A stretch of 22,032 nt of DNA from CAZDYP01 sp964509505 (GCA_964509505.1 CAZDYP010000077.1:1-22032), one strand, 5' to 3'. Counted from the first letter of the stretch, positions 8,359-16,077 are shown. A program made the numbers and translations. The notes: generated by a model from the letters alone, not told the origin.

Positions 8359-8608
8359 ATGAATGTTACCCCCCCAAAAATAGTGCGATGACAAAGCGCG
8401 AACTTGAGGTATTGCGGTTATTAGCAAAAGGATGCAAGGACAAGGAAATTGGGAAAGAGTTATACCTCTCGGTTTATACTGTGTACAGTCATGTTAAAAA
8501 ATCTTTCGCAAGTTGGGTGTGACGAGCCGCACGGAAGCGGCATGTTGGGCAATGCGAAATGGGTTGGCTGATAATGATGATACGCCAACTAAGCTGGAGG
8601 ACAAGTGA
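8359..8608 (+). pseudogene. LuxR-type helix-turn-helix regulator, frameshifted
   Basis: A strong Shine-Dalgarno site AAAGGAGGTGA (8344-8354) precedes ATG 8359. As written, that frame ends after ten codons at TGA 8389-8391. A second ATG at 8388 overlaps this stop and reads MTKRELEVLRLLAKGCKDKE, a clear LuxR/GerE HTH, then stops at about 8521. Adding one base at the A6 run near 8495-8500 continues the domain: IFRKLGVTSRTEAACWAMRNG, ending at TGA 8606-8608. Adding one base at the C7 run 8369-8375 would join the first ATG to the HTH. Repaired, it would be a standalone HTH protein of about 83 residues with no sensor domain. Both breaks look like one-base losses in homopolymers, from decay, sequencing error or slippage. 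Confidence 0.75.
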
Positions 8609-8623
8609 TAGTGTGTGTTAAAT

Positions 8624-8649
8624 CAGCCCGCCTCGCAGCAGGTGGGCTG
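8624..8649 (+). terminator. Hairpin after the LuxR remnant, possible terminator
   Basis: CAGCCCGCCT (8624-8633) pairs with AGGTGGGCTG (8640-8649), with one G-U pair and a six-base loop, 16 bases after the regulator's last stop. No T-run follows, so termination is only possible. A direct repeat GCTGGGTAG occurs at 8646-8654 and 8666-8674. Confidence 0.35.
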
Positions 8650-8694
8650 GGTAGCTTTCAACCACGCTGGGTAGAAAATAGCTAATTTTAGGGA

Positions 8695-8739
8695 TTGACA
8701 TGCAATACTGAATCCCATACACTGTAGCACGATGCTACA
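8695..8739 (+). promoter_or_regulatory. Sigma70-type promoter with overlapping dyad operator
   Basis: The -35 TTGACA (8695-8700) is a perfect consensus, followed by a 17-base spacer and -10 TACACT (8718-8723). A perfect dyad TGTAGCA-CGA-TGCTACA (8723-8739) starts on the last base of the -10 and covers the expected transcription start. This is a classic place for a repressor operator. It drives the stalk-protein gene at 8764, whose ribosome-binding site AGGAG is at 8754-8758. Confidence 0.65.
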
Positions 8740-8763
8740 TGTCAACTGCTATCAGGAGTCAAT

Positions 8764-9585
8764 GTGATTAAACAAACGTGGCTTTTGGCTATTCCCGCTG
8801 CCTTGATAGTCGCCCTCATCGCATTTGCCCTCTTCAGTCGTATGGCATCGCCGGCAGCAAGCCCCAGTCTACAAACCACCGTGTTGCCCACTGTGACTTC
8901 TACAGCAACCCCTGAATTCCCGACGCCCACACTTCCTCCTCGTCCCTCCATTTCGCCGCCTGCTAAACCACCTCCGACAGTGACCCCGATGCTCACTTGG
9001 GTGCCTGTGCCAACGACAATCCCACTTGGCACGCCTTTGCCTACGCCCGATCTTGGGCCGAGCCCGACGCCACAGCCAAGGCCAACCAACCCCGTCTGGA
9101 CTCCAATTCCGCCTGTCGTGACAGGTTGGACACAATTTACAGGCAAGAGTGGCTTTTCTTTTCAATATCCAACGGGGTGGTATATCCGCGAGGATATTGG
9201 CCGCCATTTACCAGAGAATATCTTGGCAGTGCAGATTTATGTGGCTAACACCCATCCTGAAAAGTATTCGCCCAGGACTTATTTAATTCCCGGTGTTATG
9301 GGGATTCAATTGATGGACTATTCTGCTGGCAATGTTCCGCTGGGTGGTATACCAATTGCGGTTGGACCACAAAAACTCTCAGGCTTACAGTTTGTTTATA
9401 CTCGTGACGATCCGAGGATTGAACCTCAATTTCGAGTGTTTGAACGAGGGTATTCGATCCATTTTGCAGCCGGTGGACGGCAGTGGATAATTTCGGGCAC
9501 CATTTATCCGCCCGAGGAAGGTGTTGAAAAATACACCGAGATTTTCTATCAAATCATTGGGAGTCTGCGCTATGAACCCAAGTAG
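8764..9585 (+). CDS. Membrane-anchored protein with Pro/Thr-rich stalk and PsbP-like C-terminal domain
   Basis: This 273-residue exported protein starts at GTG 8764. The ATG two bases earlier would run straight into a stop. Residues 5-25 form one hydrophobic segment, a signal anchor or signal peptide without a lipobox. Residues 28-118 are a proline/threonine-rich stalk with repeated PTP- and TPx-type steps. Residues 120-273 form a folded domain beginning GWTQFTGKSGFSFQYPTGW; the 'FSFQYPxGW' opening is common in PsbP-like extracytoplasmic domains. Function is unknown. It probably sits on the outer face of the membrane with the domain held away by the stalk, and it is likely cotranscribed with the M23 peptidase 40 bases downstream. 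GC content is lower than in the flanking metabolic genes. Confidence 0.75.
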   Translation: MIKQTWLLAIPAALIVALIAFALFSRMASPAASPSLQTTVLPTVTSTATPEFPTPTLPPRPSISPPAKPPPTVTPMLTWVPVPTTIPLGTPLPTPDLGPSPTPQPRPTNPVWTPIPPVVTGWTQFTGKSGFSFQYPTGWYIREDIGRHLPENILAVQIYVANTHPEKYSPRTYLIPGVMGIQLMDYSAGNVPLGGIPIAVGPQKLSGLQFVYTRDDPRIEPQFRVFERGYSIHFAAGGRQWIISGTIYPPEEGVEKYTEIFYQIIGSLRYEPK

Positions 9586-9625
9586 AAAATATGCTGCTTC
9601 AATCAGAGGCTGGAAGTTCAAAGTC

Positions 9626-11137
9626 ATGAAATTGACCAAGCTGATTATCTTGCTCTATCTGATCAGCCTCGGCAGCCCATTCACCTCCTCTTCATTAGCG
9701 TATGATCCCCATCTTCGCTTACCATGGGCACCCGGTGCAACCTATAGTATTTCGGGCAGTCGGTATGGTCAATGGCTACATCAGGGAGTAGATTACTATG
9801 CTATCGACTTTGGTGTTGCATTCACTCACGAGGTCCGTGCATCGCAAGGTGGATACGCTACTAGGGCTACCGCTCCAGGGAATCCCCCTAATTATGGAAA
9901 TTATATAGTCATTGATCATGGCAATGGTTTTGTGACTGTATATGCTCACCTTAATTCATTCGCTGTTGCCAATGGCGTCAATGTTACTCAAGGGCAATTG
10001 ATCGGTTACGCAGGCGCTTCTGGTACGGGCGACCCTCCACAGTATCACCTCCATTTCGTCGCACGCTTCAACGGGCAAGCCTACATGCCTGAGCCCATGA
10101 GTGGGTACACGGGTTTTGGCAATTCTGCCAATCCCAATTCATATACCAACAACCCTCAGCCTGCCAACGTCATCCAGAATGGCGACCTATGGACGAGTCC
10201 TGTCATGGTAGAAAATGGCGGGGTGTGGCAGCGCTCCACAGGCGTCAATTACAGCAACATTTATTGTTGCGGTCCCGACGGAAACAATTACCTGGCTACT
10301 GATCCAGGTGTACTCGGCTCAGGCTCCATCTGGCAAGATTTCCCTGTGCGTGACACTGATTGGAGTAATCACACTCAATATCGCACCTTCATCAACACAC
10401 CGGATACATGGACAGTGCGCGCATGGATGCGCTCAAACTGTGGCACTGCTTATGGCACTGTAGCGATCTGGGCACTCAATGGACCTCCGCAAGAGGCAGG
10501 TTCAACTCCCATTGTCCTTAATGGTGCATGGCAGGCTGTCACAGCCACAGCTCGCTTTGCCAGTAATGGGCATAACCGCTTCCGTGTCATTTTTTATATG
10601 GACAGCGCAGGCTGTAGCTACGATTTCGATAATGTCACTTTGCAGCGCAATTACCTCAACAATTCGTCATTTGAAGACAACGGCCAGAACTGGGGGCTAT
10701 ACCATGAGAGCTGGTGTCAAGCCAATTGGGCTTTTTATACCAGCAGCGATTTTCCTAATGCGCCAGCGAGGGATGATGTCAAGTTCGTCGAGACCAATAG
10801 AGGCACTTGTACGACGGGTTGGGTCAGCAGCTATGGGGATGCACCGATGTATACCATCGCTGGACAAAAGTATTATGCGCGTGCTTGGCTGCGTCGGCGT
10901 GAGGGTTCAAATGGCGGCGGTTTGTGGGTCAATTTGTCTATGCAGGAACTAGCGATTTGGCCCACTCGCACCGAGAGCTGGCATTACATCCCTAATGGGG
11001 ATTATAACTGGCGTGAAATCACAGTGGAACGTGTGCTAACATACACAGGATACAATCCATTACGGATTGAATTCACGATTTACGACACCTGTTGTCAATT
11101 CAATTATGATGGTGTGCAGCTATGGGGTCCGCAATAG
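9626..11137 (+). CDS. Secreted M23 metallopeptidase with two C-terminal beta-sandwich-like modules
   Basis: This 503-residue exported protein probably cleaves peptide crosslinks or another extracellular substrate. Residues 1-24 are a signal peptide ending SSSLA before YDPH. The M23 (LytM/lysostaphin) domain spans about 28-180, with His52-x-Gly-x-Asp56 (HQGVD) as the first zinc ligands, a VIDHGNGFVTVYAHL strand with the catalytic histidine, and HLHF with His141/His143. From about 190 there are two similar modules, each opening like a carbohydrate-binding-module strand (NGDLWTSP and NNSSFEDNGQNWG) and ending in a DNVTLQR- or DGVQLWG-type strand; these may bind glycans. I chose ATG 9626 because it gives a clean signal peptide with GGAAG at 9612-9616. 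ATG 9572 would overlap the upstream gene and bury the signal. The gene is clearly AT-richer than its surroundings. Confidence 0.85.
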   Translation: MKLTKLIILLYLISLGSPFTSSSLAYDPHLRLPWAPGATYSISGSRYGQWLHQGVDYYAIDFGVAFTHEVRASQGGYATRATAPGNPPNYGNYIVIDHGNGFVTVYAHLNSFAVANGVNVTQGQLIGYAGASGTGDPPQYHLHFVARFNGQAYMPEPMSGYTGFGNSANPNSYTNNPQPANVIQNGDLWTSPVMVENGGVWQRSTGVNYSNIYCCGPDGNNYLATDPGVLGSGSIWQDFPVRDTDWSNHTQYRTFINTPDTWTVRAWMRSNCGTAYGTVAIWALNGPPQEAGSTPIVLNGAWQAVTATARFASNGHNRFRVIFYMDSAGCSYDFDNVTLQRNYLNNSSFEDNGQNWGLYHESWCQANWAFYTSSDFPNAPARDDVKFVETNRGTCTTGWVSSYGDAPMYTIAGQKYYARAWLRRREGSNGGGLWVNLSMQELAIWPTRTESWHYIPNGDYNWREITVERVLTYTGYNPLRIEFTIYDTCCQFNYDGVQLWGPQ

Positions 11138-11163
11138 ACGATGCTGCCCAGCTCAACCTCAAG

Positions 11164-11200
11164 ACCGTGTTCATGCCAACGTCATGGACACGGTTTTTGT
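11164..11200 (+). terminator. Rho-independent terminator of the peptidase gene
   Basis: ACCGTGTTCATG (11164-11175) pairs with CATGGACACGGT (11183-11194) over 12 pairs including one G-U, with a 7-base loop, and is followed by a TTTTTGTTTG tract. It lies 26 bases after the M23 stop. The remaining sequence to 11332 holds no gene. TACAAT at 11258-11263 could be a -10 for the lipoprotein gene, but no convincing -35 is at normal spacing. Confidence 0.82.
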
Positions 11201-11332
11201 TTGCAGTATGATAGCCCAAAGCATTTCAGCAATTGGCGAGTTTCCAAAAACCCTGTGTACAATAACACCCAAGGGTGACTGTATGTTGTGACTCAATCCG
11301 TTCAACTCGACTAATCAAATTCAGGAGGGGAT

Positions 11333-12163
11333 ATGTCGTCTCGGAACGTCACTATACTGGCAAACGTCTGCCTGCTGGGTTTAATGGCAGCCTTGTTGTC
11401 GGGCTGCTTTCTGCGCTCGATGTTTGGGCGCGTCGTCATCGTGTCCGACATCGGGCAAGAGGTCAACGAAATCATCACCGCCGTGTTTGGCGGTGCGACG
11501 GTAGCGGTGTGCTATGCGCCAGATGGATACCCCGCCGAATGCACGTATATCGTGGATGGCGAGATCATCACGTCCACACTCTATTTGGTATCGGAGTTGG
11601 GCTTGGCAGGTGTGTTGATAGACCCCCTGATCATACAAGTCCCCGCGGGCGCGCTCACCGTCACGGCAACTTACACGCGAGGCAATAGCGCGCAACCCGC
11701 GCTCACCTCGCTACGGCCAAGCTTTGAGATGTTGCCCAATCAGTTCATCACGGCGGAGACGGGCACGCAGTTTCTCATCATGGAATTTCCAACCAGCACG
11801 CTTGCCACGATCACCGCGACAAATCCGTTCAGCGGCCCGCCGTTTAATTTTGCCTTGACGTTCACGCAAACCAAGCCCCTCTCGCAAACTATCGAGCCCG
11901 TGCAAATCAAAATGATGCTGACCGCGAAGGTCACGACGCGCGGGCATGTCTATTATGCGCCGATTTTGCCGTGCGTTACGAGCTTCGGCAACGTGCCCAC
12001 ACTGACTATTCCTATCACCACCACCTTTACGAATTTGCAAGTGTCGCTCGGCGACGTGATTCGAGGAGGACAAGCCACACCTTGCAATCAGAAATATTAC
12101 GATTACAGTAACGCACCGCCGCCCCCTAACTATCCCGTCTATTTGCCGTTGGTGGTGCGATGA
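11333..12163 (+). CDS. Lipoprotein of unknown function with YLPL-type C-terminus
   Basis: This is a 276-residue predicted lipoprotein. A hydrophobic signal is followed by the lipobox LLSGC with Cys25 as the lipidated residue. The body is rich in beta-branched residues and looks like an extracytoplasmic beta-structure, including VPAGALTVTATYTRG and later a pair of strand-rich segments; I do not recognise a named domain. It ends with a proline run and the terminus YPVYLPLVVR. A similar terminus, YLPLTQR, closes the partial gene at 21978. ATG 11333 follows AGGAGG at 11323-11328. Its last 38 bases overlap the 3' end of the convergent msrQ-like gene. GC content returns to the higher level of the main chromosome here. 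Confidence 0.75.
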   Translation: MSSRNVTILANVCLLGLMAALLSGCFLRSMFGRVVIVSDIGQEVNEIITAVFGGATVAVCYAPDGYPAECTYIVDGEIITSTLYLVSELGLAGVLIDPLIIQVPAGALTVTATYTRGNSAQPALTSLRPSFEMLPNQFITAETGTQFLIMEFPTSTLATITATNPFSGPPFNFALTFTQTKPLSQTIEPVQIKMMLTAKVTTRGHVYYAPILPCVTSFGNVPTLTIPITTTFTNLQVSLGDVIRGGQATPCNQKYYDYSNAPPPPNYPVYLPLVVR

Positions 12164-12752
12164 GCCGCACCGCCTGCCGCAACCATGGCGCCCTCAACAC
12201 CAATAAACATCCGACGACAATCGCATAGATGACAGGCGCCGTGATGATGTCACGATCAAGCCAGAGATAATGCAACACACTAAGCGGCGCGGCGAGATAG
12301 ACGAGCCGATGCAGCGTGCGCCAACGTTTGCCCAAACGTCGTTGCCAGCCGCGCGTCGAGGTCAAAGCCAATGGCGCCAATAGCAAGAATGCGACCAACC
12401 CAATACTCATCGCGCTCCGCTCGCCCAAGTCGCGCCACATCAGTTCGAAGTCAAGTGCGTTGTCGAGCCACGCATAGGTGAAGAGGTGTAGGCTGATGTG
12501 CATGAAGCCATACAATCCTAATGTGCGACGAATTTGAATGGCGGGCGACCAACGCAGCAACCAACTGAGGGGCGTGCAAGCGAACGAGGCGACCAGCAAC
12601 AACAACCCCATGGAGCCTGTGAGCAACATGAGGTTGCGATTGAAGGTGAACGCCGCCTCACGGCCCCATGATTCAAGCAATGGCCAGAGCAACGGCGCGC
12701 ATGCGGCGACGTGAACGAGGACGCGATGCCAATTGTGTTTTAGCCAAGTCAT
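12126..12752 (-). CDS. msrQ: MsrQ-like haem-binding membrane protein (ferric reductase-like domain)
   Basis: This 208-residue membrane protein has about six hydrophobic segments and the pattern of MsrQ/YedZ, the b-type haem subunit that passes electrons from the quinone pool to the periplasmic methionine-sulfoxide reductase MsrP. Recognisable features are RRTLGLYGFMHISLHLFTY (haem-ligand histidines) and LTSTRGWQRRLGKRWRTLHR followed by LVYLAAPLSVLHYLWL with further histidines. No MsrP (molybdopterin) gene lies in the window; the upstream partner on the same strand is a Tat-type DUF3500 lipoprotein instead. The start at 12752 lacks a clear Shine-Dalgarno site. Its 3' end overlaps the convergent lipoprotein gene by 38 bases. 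Another ferric-reductase-like role is possible. Confidence 0.8.
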   Translation of the reverse strand: MTWLKHNWHRVLVHVAACAPLLWPLLESWGREAAFTFNRNLMLLTGSMGLLLLVASFACTPLSWLLRWSPAIQIRRTLGLYGFMHISLHLFTYAWLDNALDFELMWRDLGERSAMSIGLVAFLLLAPLALTSTRGWQRRLGKRWRTLHRLVYLAAPLSVLHYLWLDRDIITAPVIYAIVVGCLLVLRAPWLRQAVRLIAPPTANRRDS

Positions 12753-12772
12753 ACACTACATAGCTCGTAACA

Positions 12773-12842
12773 ACACAACAACGAATTGAGGAAAAAGCAA
12801 GTAGCAAGTGCGCTTTCTTGCTTCCTTTATTCGTTGTTGTGT
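12773..12842. repeat. Large inverted repeat between DUF3500 and msrQ genes, with heptamer units
   Basis: Perfect 14-base arms, ACACAACAACGAAT at 12773-12786 and its reverse complement at 12829-12842, enclose a second, imperfect stem built from AAGCAAG and TAGCAAG (12795-12808) and their inverted counterparts near 12815-12823. On the minus strand the inner stem is followed by TTTTTCC, so it could attenuate transcription from the DUF3500 gene into msrQ. The two AAGCAAG-type units share the 7-base period seen elsewhere. Confidence 0.6.
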
Positions 12843-12851
12843 GATGGCAAA

Positions 12852-14012
12852 TTAAAGCAGATGTTGCCCAAAATCTTCTTTGAAATCGCGCCACACGCTA
12901 TGGATGTGTGTGCCGCCGTTGCGTGAGTTGTCGTGTTCTAACAAGAACGATGCGCCCTGTAGCCGATAGTAATAGGGGTTGCGCGGCTCCAATGAACCCG
13001 CCCAACCGAAGCGCACGCTTTCTATGCCTGTGGCGCGGATGCGCTCGAAGTGCGCGGCGTTCAATTTTTCTGGCAACGTGCCTAAATAGGTCTTGATGAT
13101 TTCGAGCATCAGCGCTTGTTGGTCTGGGTTGAACTCGCTCATTGGCAAACCAACGGGGTCGAGTGGTTTGACATAGGCAGCGTTTTGCGTGACGTGTGTC
13201 GCCAACGTGCGCGCTTGAAAGAGGGCCGTTTGGCGTTTTTTGCCTTCTAACGATTTGATGAGCTCGCGCGCCGCCCATTCCTCGCGCTCCATCGCCTTCA
13301 GTCCCGCGTTGTTCACGGTGGGCCATGAGCCGAGAAAGAAGGGCGTGAGCGCCAACTGTTCCTTGTTGATGGTGAAGTGTCGTGACAGATGATGCCCCTC
13401 GAAACGCCAACCCCAAGGCGCAGTGGTGCTGGGCGCGCCGAAGACGGTGACGTAATACAATTGCGGATCGTTGCTCAAGTCTTTTTGCAATGAGATGATG
13501 TCGAGTGACTTTTGATAGCCTGCCGCCGAGAGGCTGACCTGCAACAAGTTCAGCGCCGCATCACGTTGGCTCTGATTCATCTCTTTCAACGGCAACCCAT
13601 TGCGCGGAAAGCCACCCGGCGTCGTCCAATGCCAGCGCGTGCGTTCGTTGTCGTTGAAAGCGTACGTCGCTTTGGCGCGTTGCTTCGCATCTAGTGAATC
13701 GAGGAAGCGTGTGGTCGCACGGGCGATCTCTGTGGTGAAAATTTCTAGTGCGCTAGCAGCAGGGGTAGCCGTTGGATTGAGTGGAGCGACTGCAACGGGT
13801 GTGTTAGTAGTGATGGAGACAGGGTGGGGTGTGGCAGTGGGTAAGATGGGCGTACTCGTCAGCGATGGCACAGCTGTTGCTGATGGCGCGCTCGTCGGTT
13901 GTGGCGGCGCTGCCGTCGGCGTCGCATCGGGTGCGCAGGCGGCGAGCAACCCGCCGACACTGCCCACTGCCATTAAGCGCAGCATTTGGCGGCGCGTCAA
14001 TTGGTCAATCAT
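12852..14012 (-). CDS. Tat-exported lipoprotein with DUF3500 domain
   Basis: This is a 386-residue exported protein. The N-terminus TRRQMLRLMAVGSVGG has a twin-arginine-type motif (Arg7-Arg8) and runs into a lipobox, LLAAC with Cys26. Residues 27-86 are a Pro/Thr/Ala-rich stalk. Residues about 87-386 match the DUF3500 family as I recall it: FLDSLDAKQRAKATYAFNDN near the start, WGWRFEGHHLSRHFTI in the middle, and a histidine-rich end (HDNSRNGGTHIHSVWRDF). DUF3500 has no established function that I know of; the conserved His and Asp residues suggest metal or cofactor binding. Tat export implies folding before export. The start at 14012 has a strong ribosome-binding site AAGGAGGAG; a longer reading to 14099 would overlap the kinase gene. 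It lies 61 bp after that gene and 99 bp before msrQ. Confidence 0.85.
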   Translation of the reverse strand: MIDQLTRRQMLRLMAVGSVGGLLAACAPDATPTAAPPQPTSAPSATAVPSLTSTPILPTATPHPVSITTNTPVAVAPLNPTATPAASALEIFTTEIARATTRFLDSLDAKQRAKATYAFNDNERTRWHWTTPGGFPRNGLPLKEMNQSQRDAALNLLQVSLSAAGYQKSLDIISLQKDLSNDPQLYYVTVFGAPSTTAPWGWRFEGHHLSRHFTINKEQLALTPFFLGSWPTVNNAGLKAMEREEWAARELIKSLEGKKRQTALFQARTLATHVTQNAAYVKPLDPVGLPMSEFNPDQQALMLEIIKTYLGTLPEKLNAAHFERIRATGIESVRFGWAGSLEPRNPYYYRLQGASFLLEHDNSRNGGTHIHSVWRDFKEDFGQHLL

Positions 14013-14073
14013 GTTTCTCCTCCTTGTAAAAAGCTTTACGCTGCGCCGCCGAAAATGGATTACTACACTGGTT

Positions 14074-16077
14074 TTACAAAAGACCTGCTTCTCTCGCACG
14101 CGCCACCGCTTGTGTGCGGTTCTGCGCGCCGAGCTTGCTGTAGATGTTGTTGATGTGCGTTTTCACCGTACTGAGCGCAATCACCAACTTTTTGGCGATG
14201 TCTTGGTTCGACAAGCCTGCGGCGACGAGGCGCAAGACTTCGAGCTCGCGGTCGCTCAAGGGTTCGACGAGGGTTGCGAATTGCGCGTTGCGCGTGGCAA
14301 GTTGTGTTTTCACCGAAGTGAAATTTTCCGCAATACGCAAATCGAAATTCGCAATTTGCTTGAGCGCGTCCGCACGCCAATCGTCGCTTGGCTCGCCTGC
14401 TTCGAGCGTCAGTAAACATTCACGACACAAAATTTGCAAGCGGATGGGCCAGCCTTCGCTCTGTTTGAGTATCCACGTAACATCTGCCGCGGGAAAGGGG
14501 ATGGGGGAGCTGGTGATGAGGGCGCGCGCTTCATCGTCGGTGAACGGACCGAGCGTGGCGCTGTAACCAAAGATGTTGAAGAAGGGTGAACCAAGCCCGC
14601 TATGTTGCGCGAGCTGTTGCGGCGACTCGTGCGCTGCCAGGATGAAGGCGAGGTTGCCGCTCACTTGATTCGTCGCCAATGAGCGCAACCCTTCCCAAAA
14701 TGCGTTGTCGAGTTCCGGATAACGCTGCAGGGCCACGCCAATCTCGTCGAACAAAACCACTGTCGGCGTGCGTAAATTCTGACTCACTATACTGACAAAC
14801 ACATCGAGCTCACAGGGCGTCGGTACAGACAACTGCAATTCTGACAACAGATAGTGCAACAACGCTTCGCGCTTGCCCATACGCGGGTCTTGGAAGTCCA
14901 CAAAAATCCAGCGATAGCGTTCAGGTTGTGGCAACCAGTCGGCGCGTTGTGCGGGGCGCAATTGAGATGGGGGCGCGGTATGGATAGTTTGCACGTAATG
15001 GAGGAGCGAGGTCTTGCCGCTGCGCCGCGGCCCGATAATGGCAGCGTTTTGGAGTGGTATATGTTTCAGCAAATTGAAGATGCGTCGTAGCTCGTGGTCG
15101 CGTCCAAAGAAACGCGCGGGATGGGTAATCGGTGGACCTGCAATGAACGTGGGCAAATCTTCGAGCGGTGTGTTGGCAATGAAGTTGAATGACGCAGAAG
15201 GTGTGATCGTCATGGGGACATGCGGCATGAACGTATTGACATTTGGTGTTCGGGTGACAGCGAGTGTCACCGCTTCGCTCAAGTCACTGGCTGTTTGGTA
15301 TCGTTCGGCGGGTGATTTTGCCATCGCCTTGAGGATCGCAGCTTCTAGGGCAGCAGGCAGTTGCGGCGCGAGGGCGCGCGGCTTGGGCAATGGGTCATGG
15401 ATATGTTTGAGGATGAGGGCAAGCGGCGTGTCGGCTTGGTATGGCAAGCGTCCTGTCGCCATCTCGTATAGCACTACCCCAAACGCATAGATGTCTGCGC
15501 GTGCGTCCAACTGCAAGCCTTGACCTTGTTCAGGCGACATGTACGCAGGCGTGCCTAAAGTATTTGCCTCGGCCACGCTCACCGAGTTCGTCGTGGTCAC
15601 GTTGCGCGCGAGTCCGAAGTCGGAGAGATACGTATGGTCGTTGGCGTCGAGCAAGATGTTGCTCGGCTTGAGGTCACGATGGATGATGCCCTTCTGATGG
15701 GCGTACGCTAAGGCGCTGCCGATGTGCGTGCTGATGCGCGCGATAGCCGTGAGCGAGAGGGGCCCTTGTGCGATGCGGTCCTTGAGAGTGCCGCCCTCCA
15801 CGTAGCGCATCGCGATAAATGTGATGCCGTCACGCTCGCCGTAATCGTAGATGGGCAAGATGTGCGCATGTTCGAGGCGCGCGATAGCTTTGGCTTCGCG
15901 CGCGAAACGCTTGAGAAATTGCGCGTCTTGGGCAAGATGAGGCGGCAACACTTTGATGGCGACGTAACGCTCCACAGAGGCTTGATAGGCTTGATAGACC
16001 ATGCCCATGCCGCCCGTGCCAATTTGCGCGATGATGGTGTAGGGACCGAGTGTTTGGCCTATGTGAACGATGCTCAT
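14074..16077 (-). CDS. Ser/Thr protein kinase - P-loop ATPase - LuxR HTH fusion regulator
   Basis: This 667-residue protein joins three modules. Residues 12-275 are an apparently active Hanks-type kinase: glycine loop IGTGGMGMVY (19-28), Lys42, HRDLKPSN with Asp135, DFG 153-155 and GTPAYMSPE. Residues about 320-590 are an AAA_16/archaeal-type ATPase: FFGRDHEL, Walker A GPRRSGKTS (349-357) and Walker B VVLFDEIG near 440. Residues 607-667 are a LuxR/GerE HTH (LSDRELEVLRLVAAGLSNQD then STVKTHINNIYSKLG). No membrane segment or extracellular sensor is visible, so it is probably a cytoplasmic regulator that couples phosphorylation and nucleotide state to DNA binding. AAGGA lies a few bases before the ATG. 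It is the first gene of a leftward cluster with DUF3500 and msrQ, which are plausible targets. Confidence 0.93.
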   Translation of the reverse strand: MSIVHIGQTLGPYTIIAQIGTGGMGMVYQAYQASVERYVAIKVLPPHLAQDAQFLKRFAREAKAIARLEHAHILPIYDYGERDGITFIAMRYVEGGTLKDRIAQGPLSLTAIARISTHIGSALAYAHQKGIIHRDLKPSNILLDANDHTYLSDFGLARNVTTTNSVSVAEANTLGTPAYMSPEQGQGLQLDARADIYAFGVVLYEMATGRLPYQADTPLALILKHIHDPLPKPRALAPQLPAALEAAILKAMAKSPAERYQTASDLSEAVTLAVTRTPNVNTFMPHVPMTITPSASFNFIANTPLEDLPTFIAGPPITHPARFFGRDHELRRIFNLLKHIPLQNAAIIGPRRSGKTSLLHYVQTIHTAPPSQLRPAQRADWLPQPERYRWIFVDFQDPRMGKREALLHYLLSELQLSVPTPCELDVFVSIVSQNLRTPTVVLFDEIGVALQRYPELDNAFWEGLRSLATNQVSGNLAFILAAHESPQQLAQHSGLGSPFFNIFGYSATLGPFTDDEARALITSSPIPFPAADVTWILKQSEGWPIRLQILCRECLLTLEAGEPSDDWRADALKQIANFDLRIAENFTSVKTQLATRNAQFATLVEPLSDRELEVLRLVAAGLSNQDIAKKLVIALSTVKTHINNIYSKLGAQNRTQAVARAREAGLL

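Noticed and set aside
8191..8391. 66-residue open frame ending at the LuxR remnant
   Set aside because: Only its last ten codons follow a ribosome-binding site (8344-8354); the upstream part is not protein-like and crosses that site.
12673..12894. Short minus-strand frame between the DUF3500 and msrQ genes
   Set aside because: It spans the large inverted repeat and both neighbouring gene ends and has no start signal or domain.
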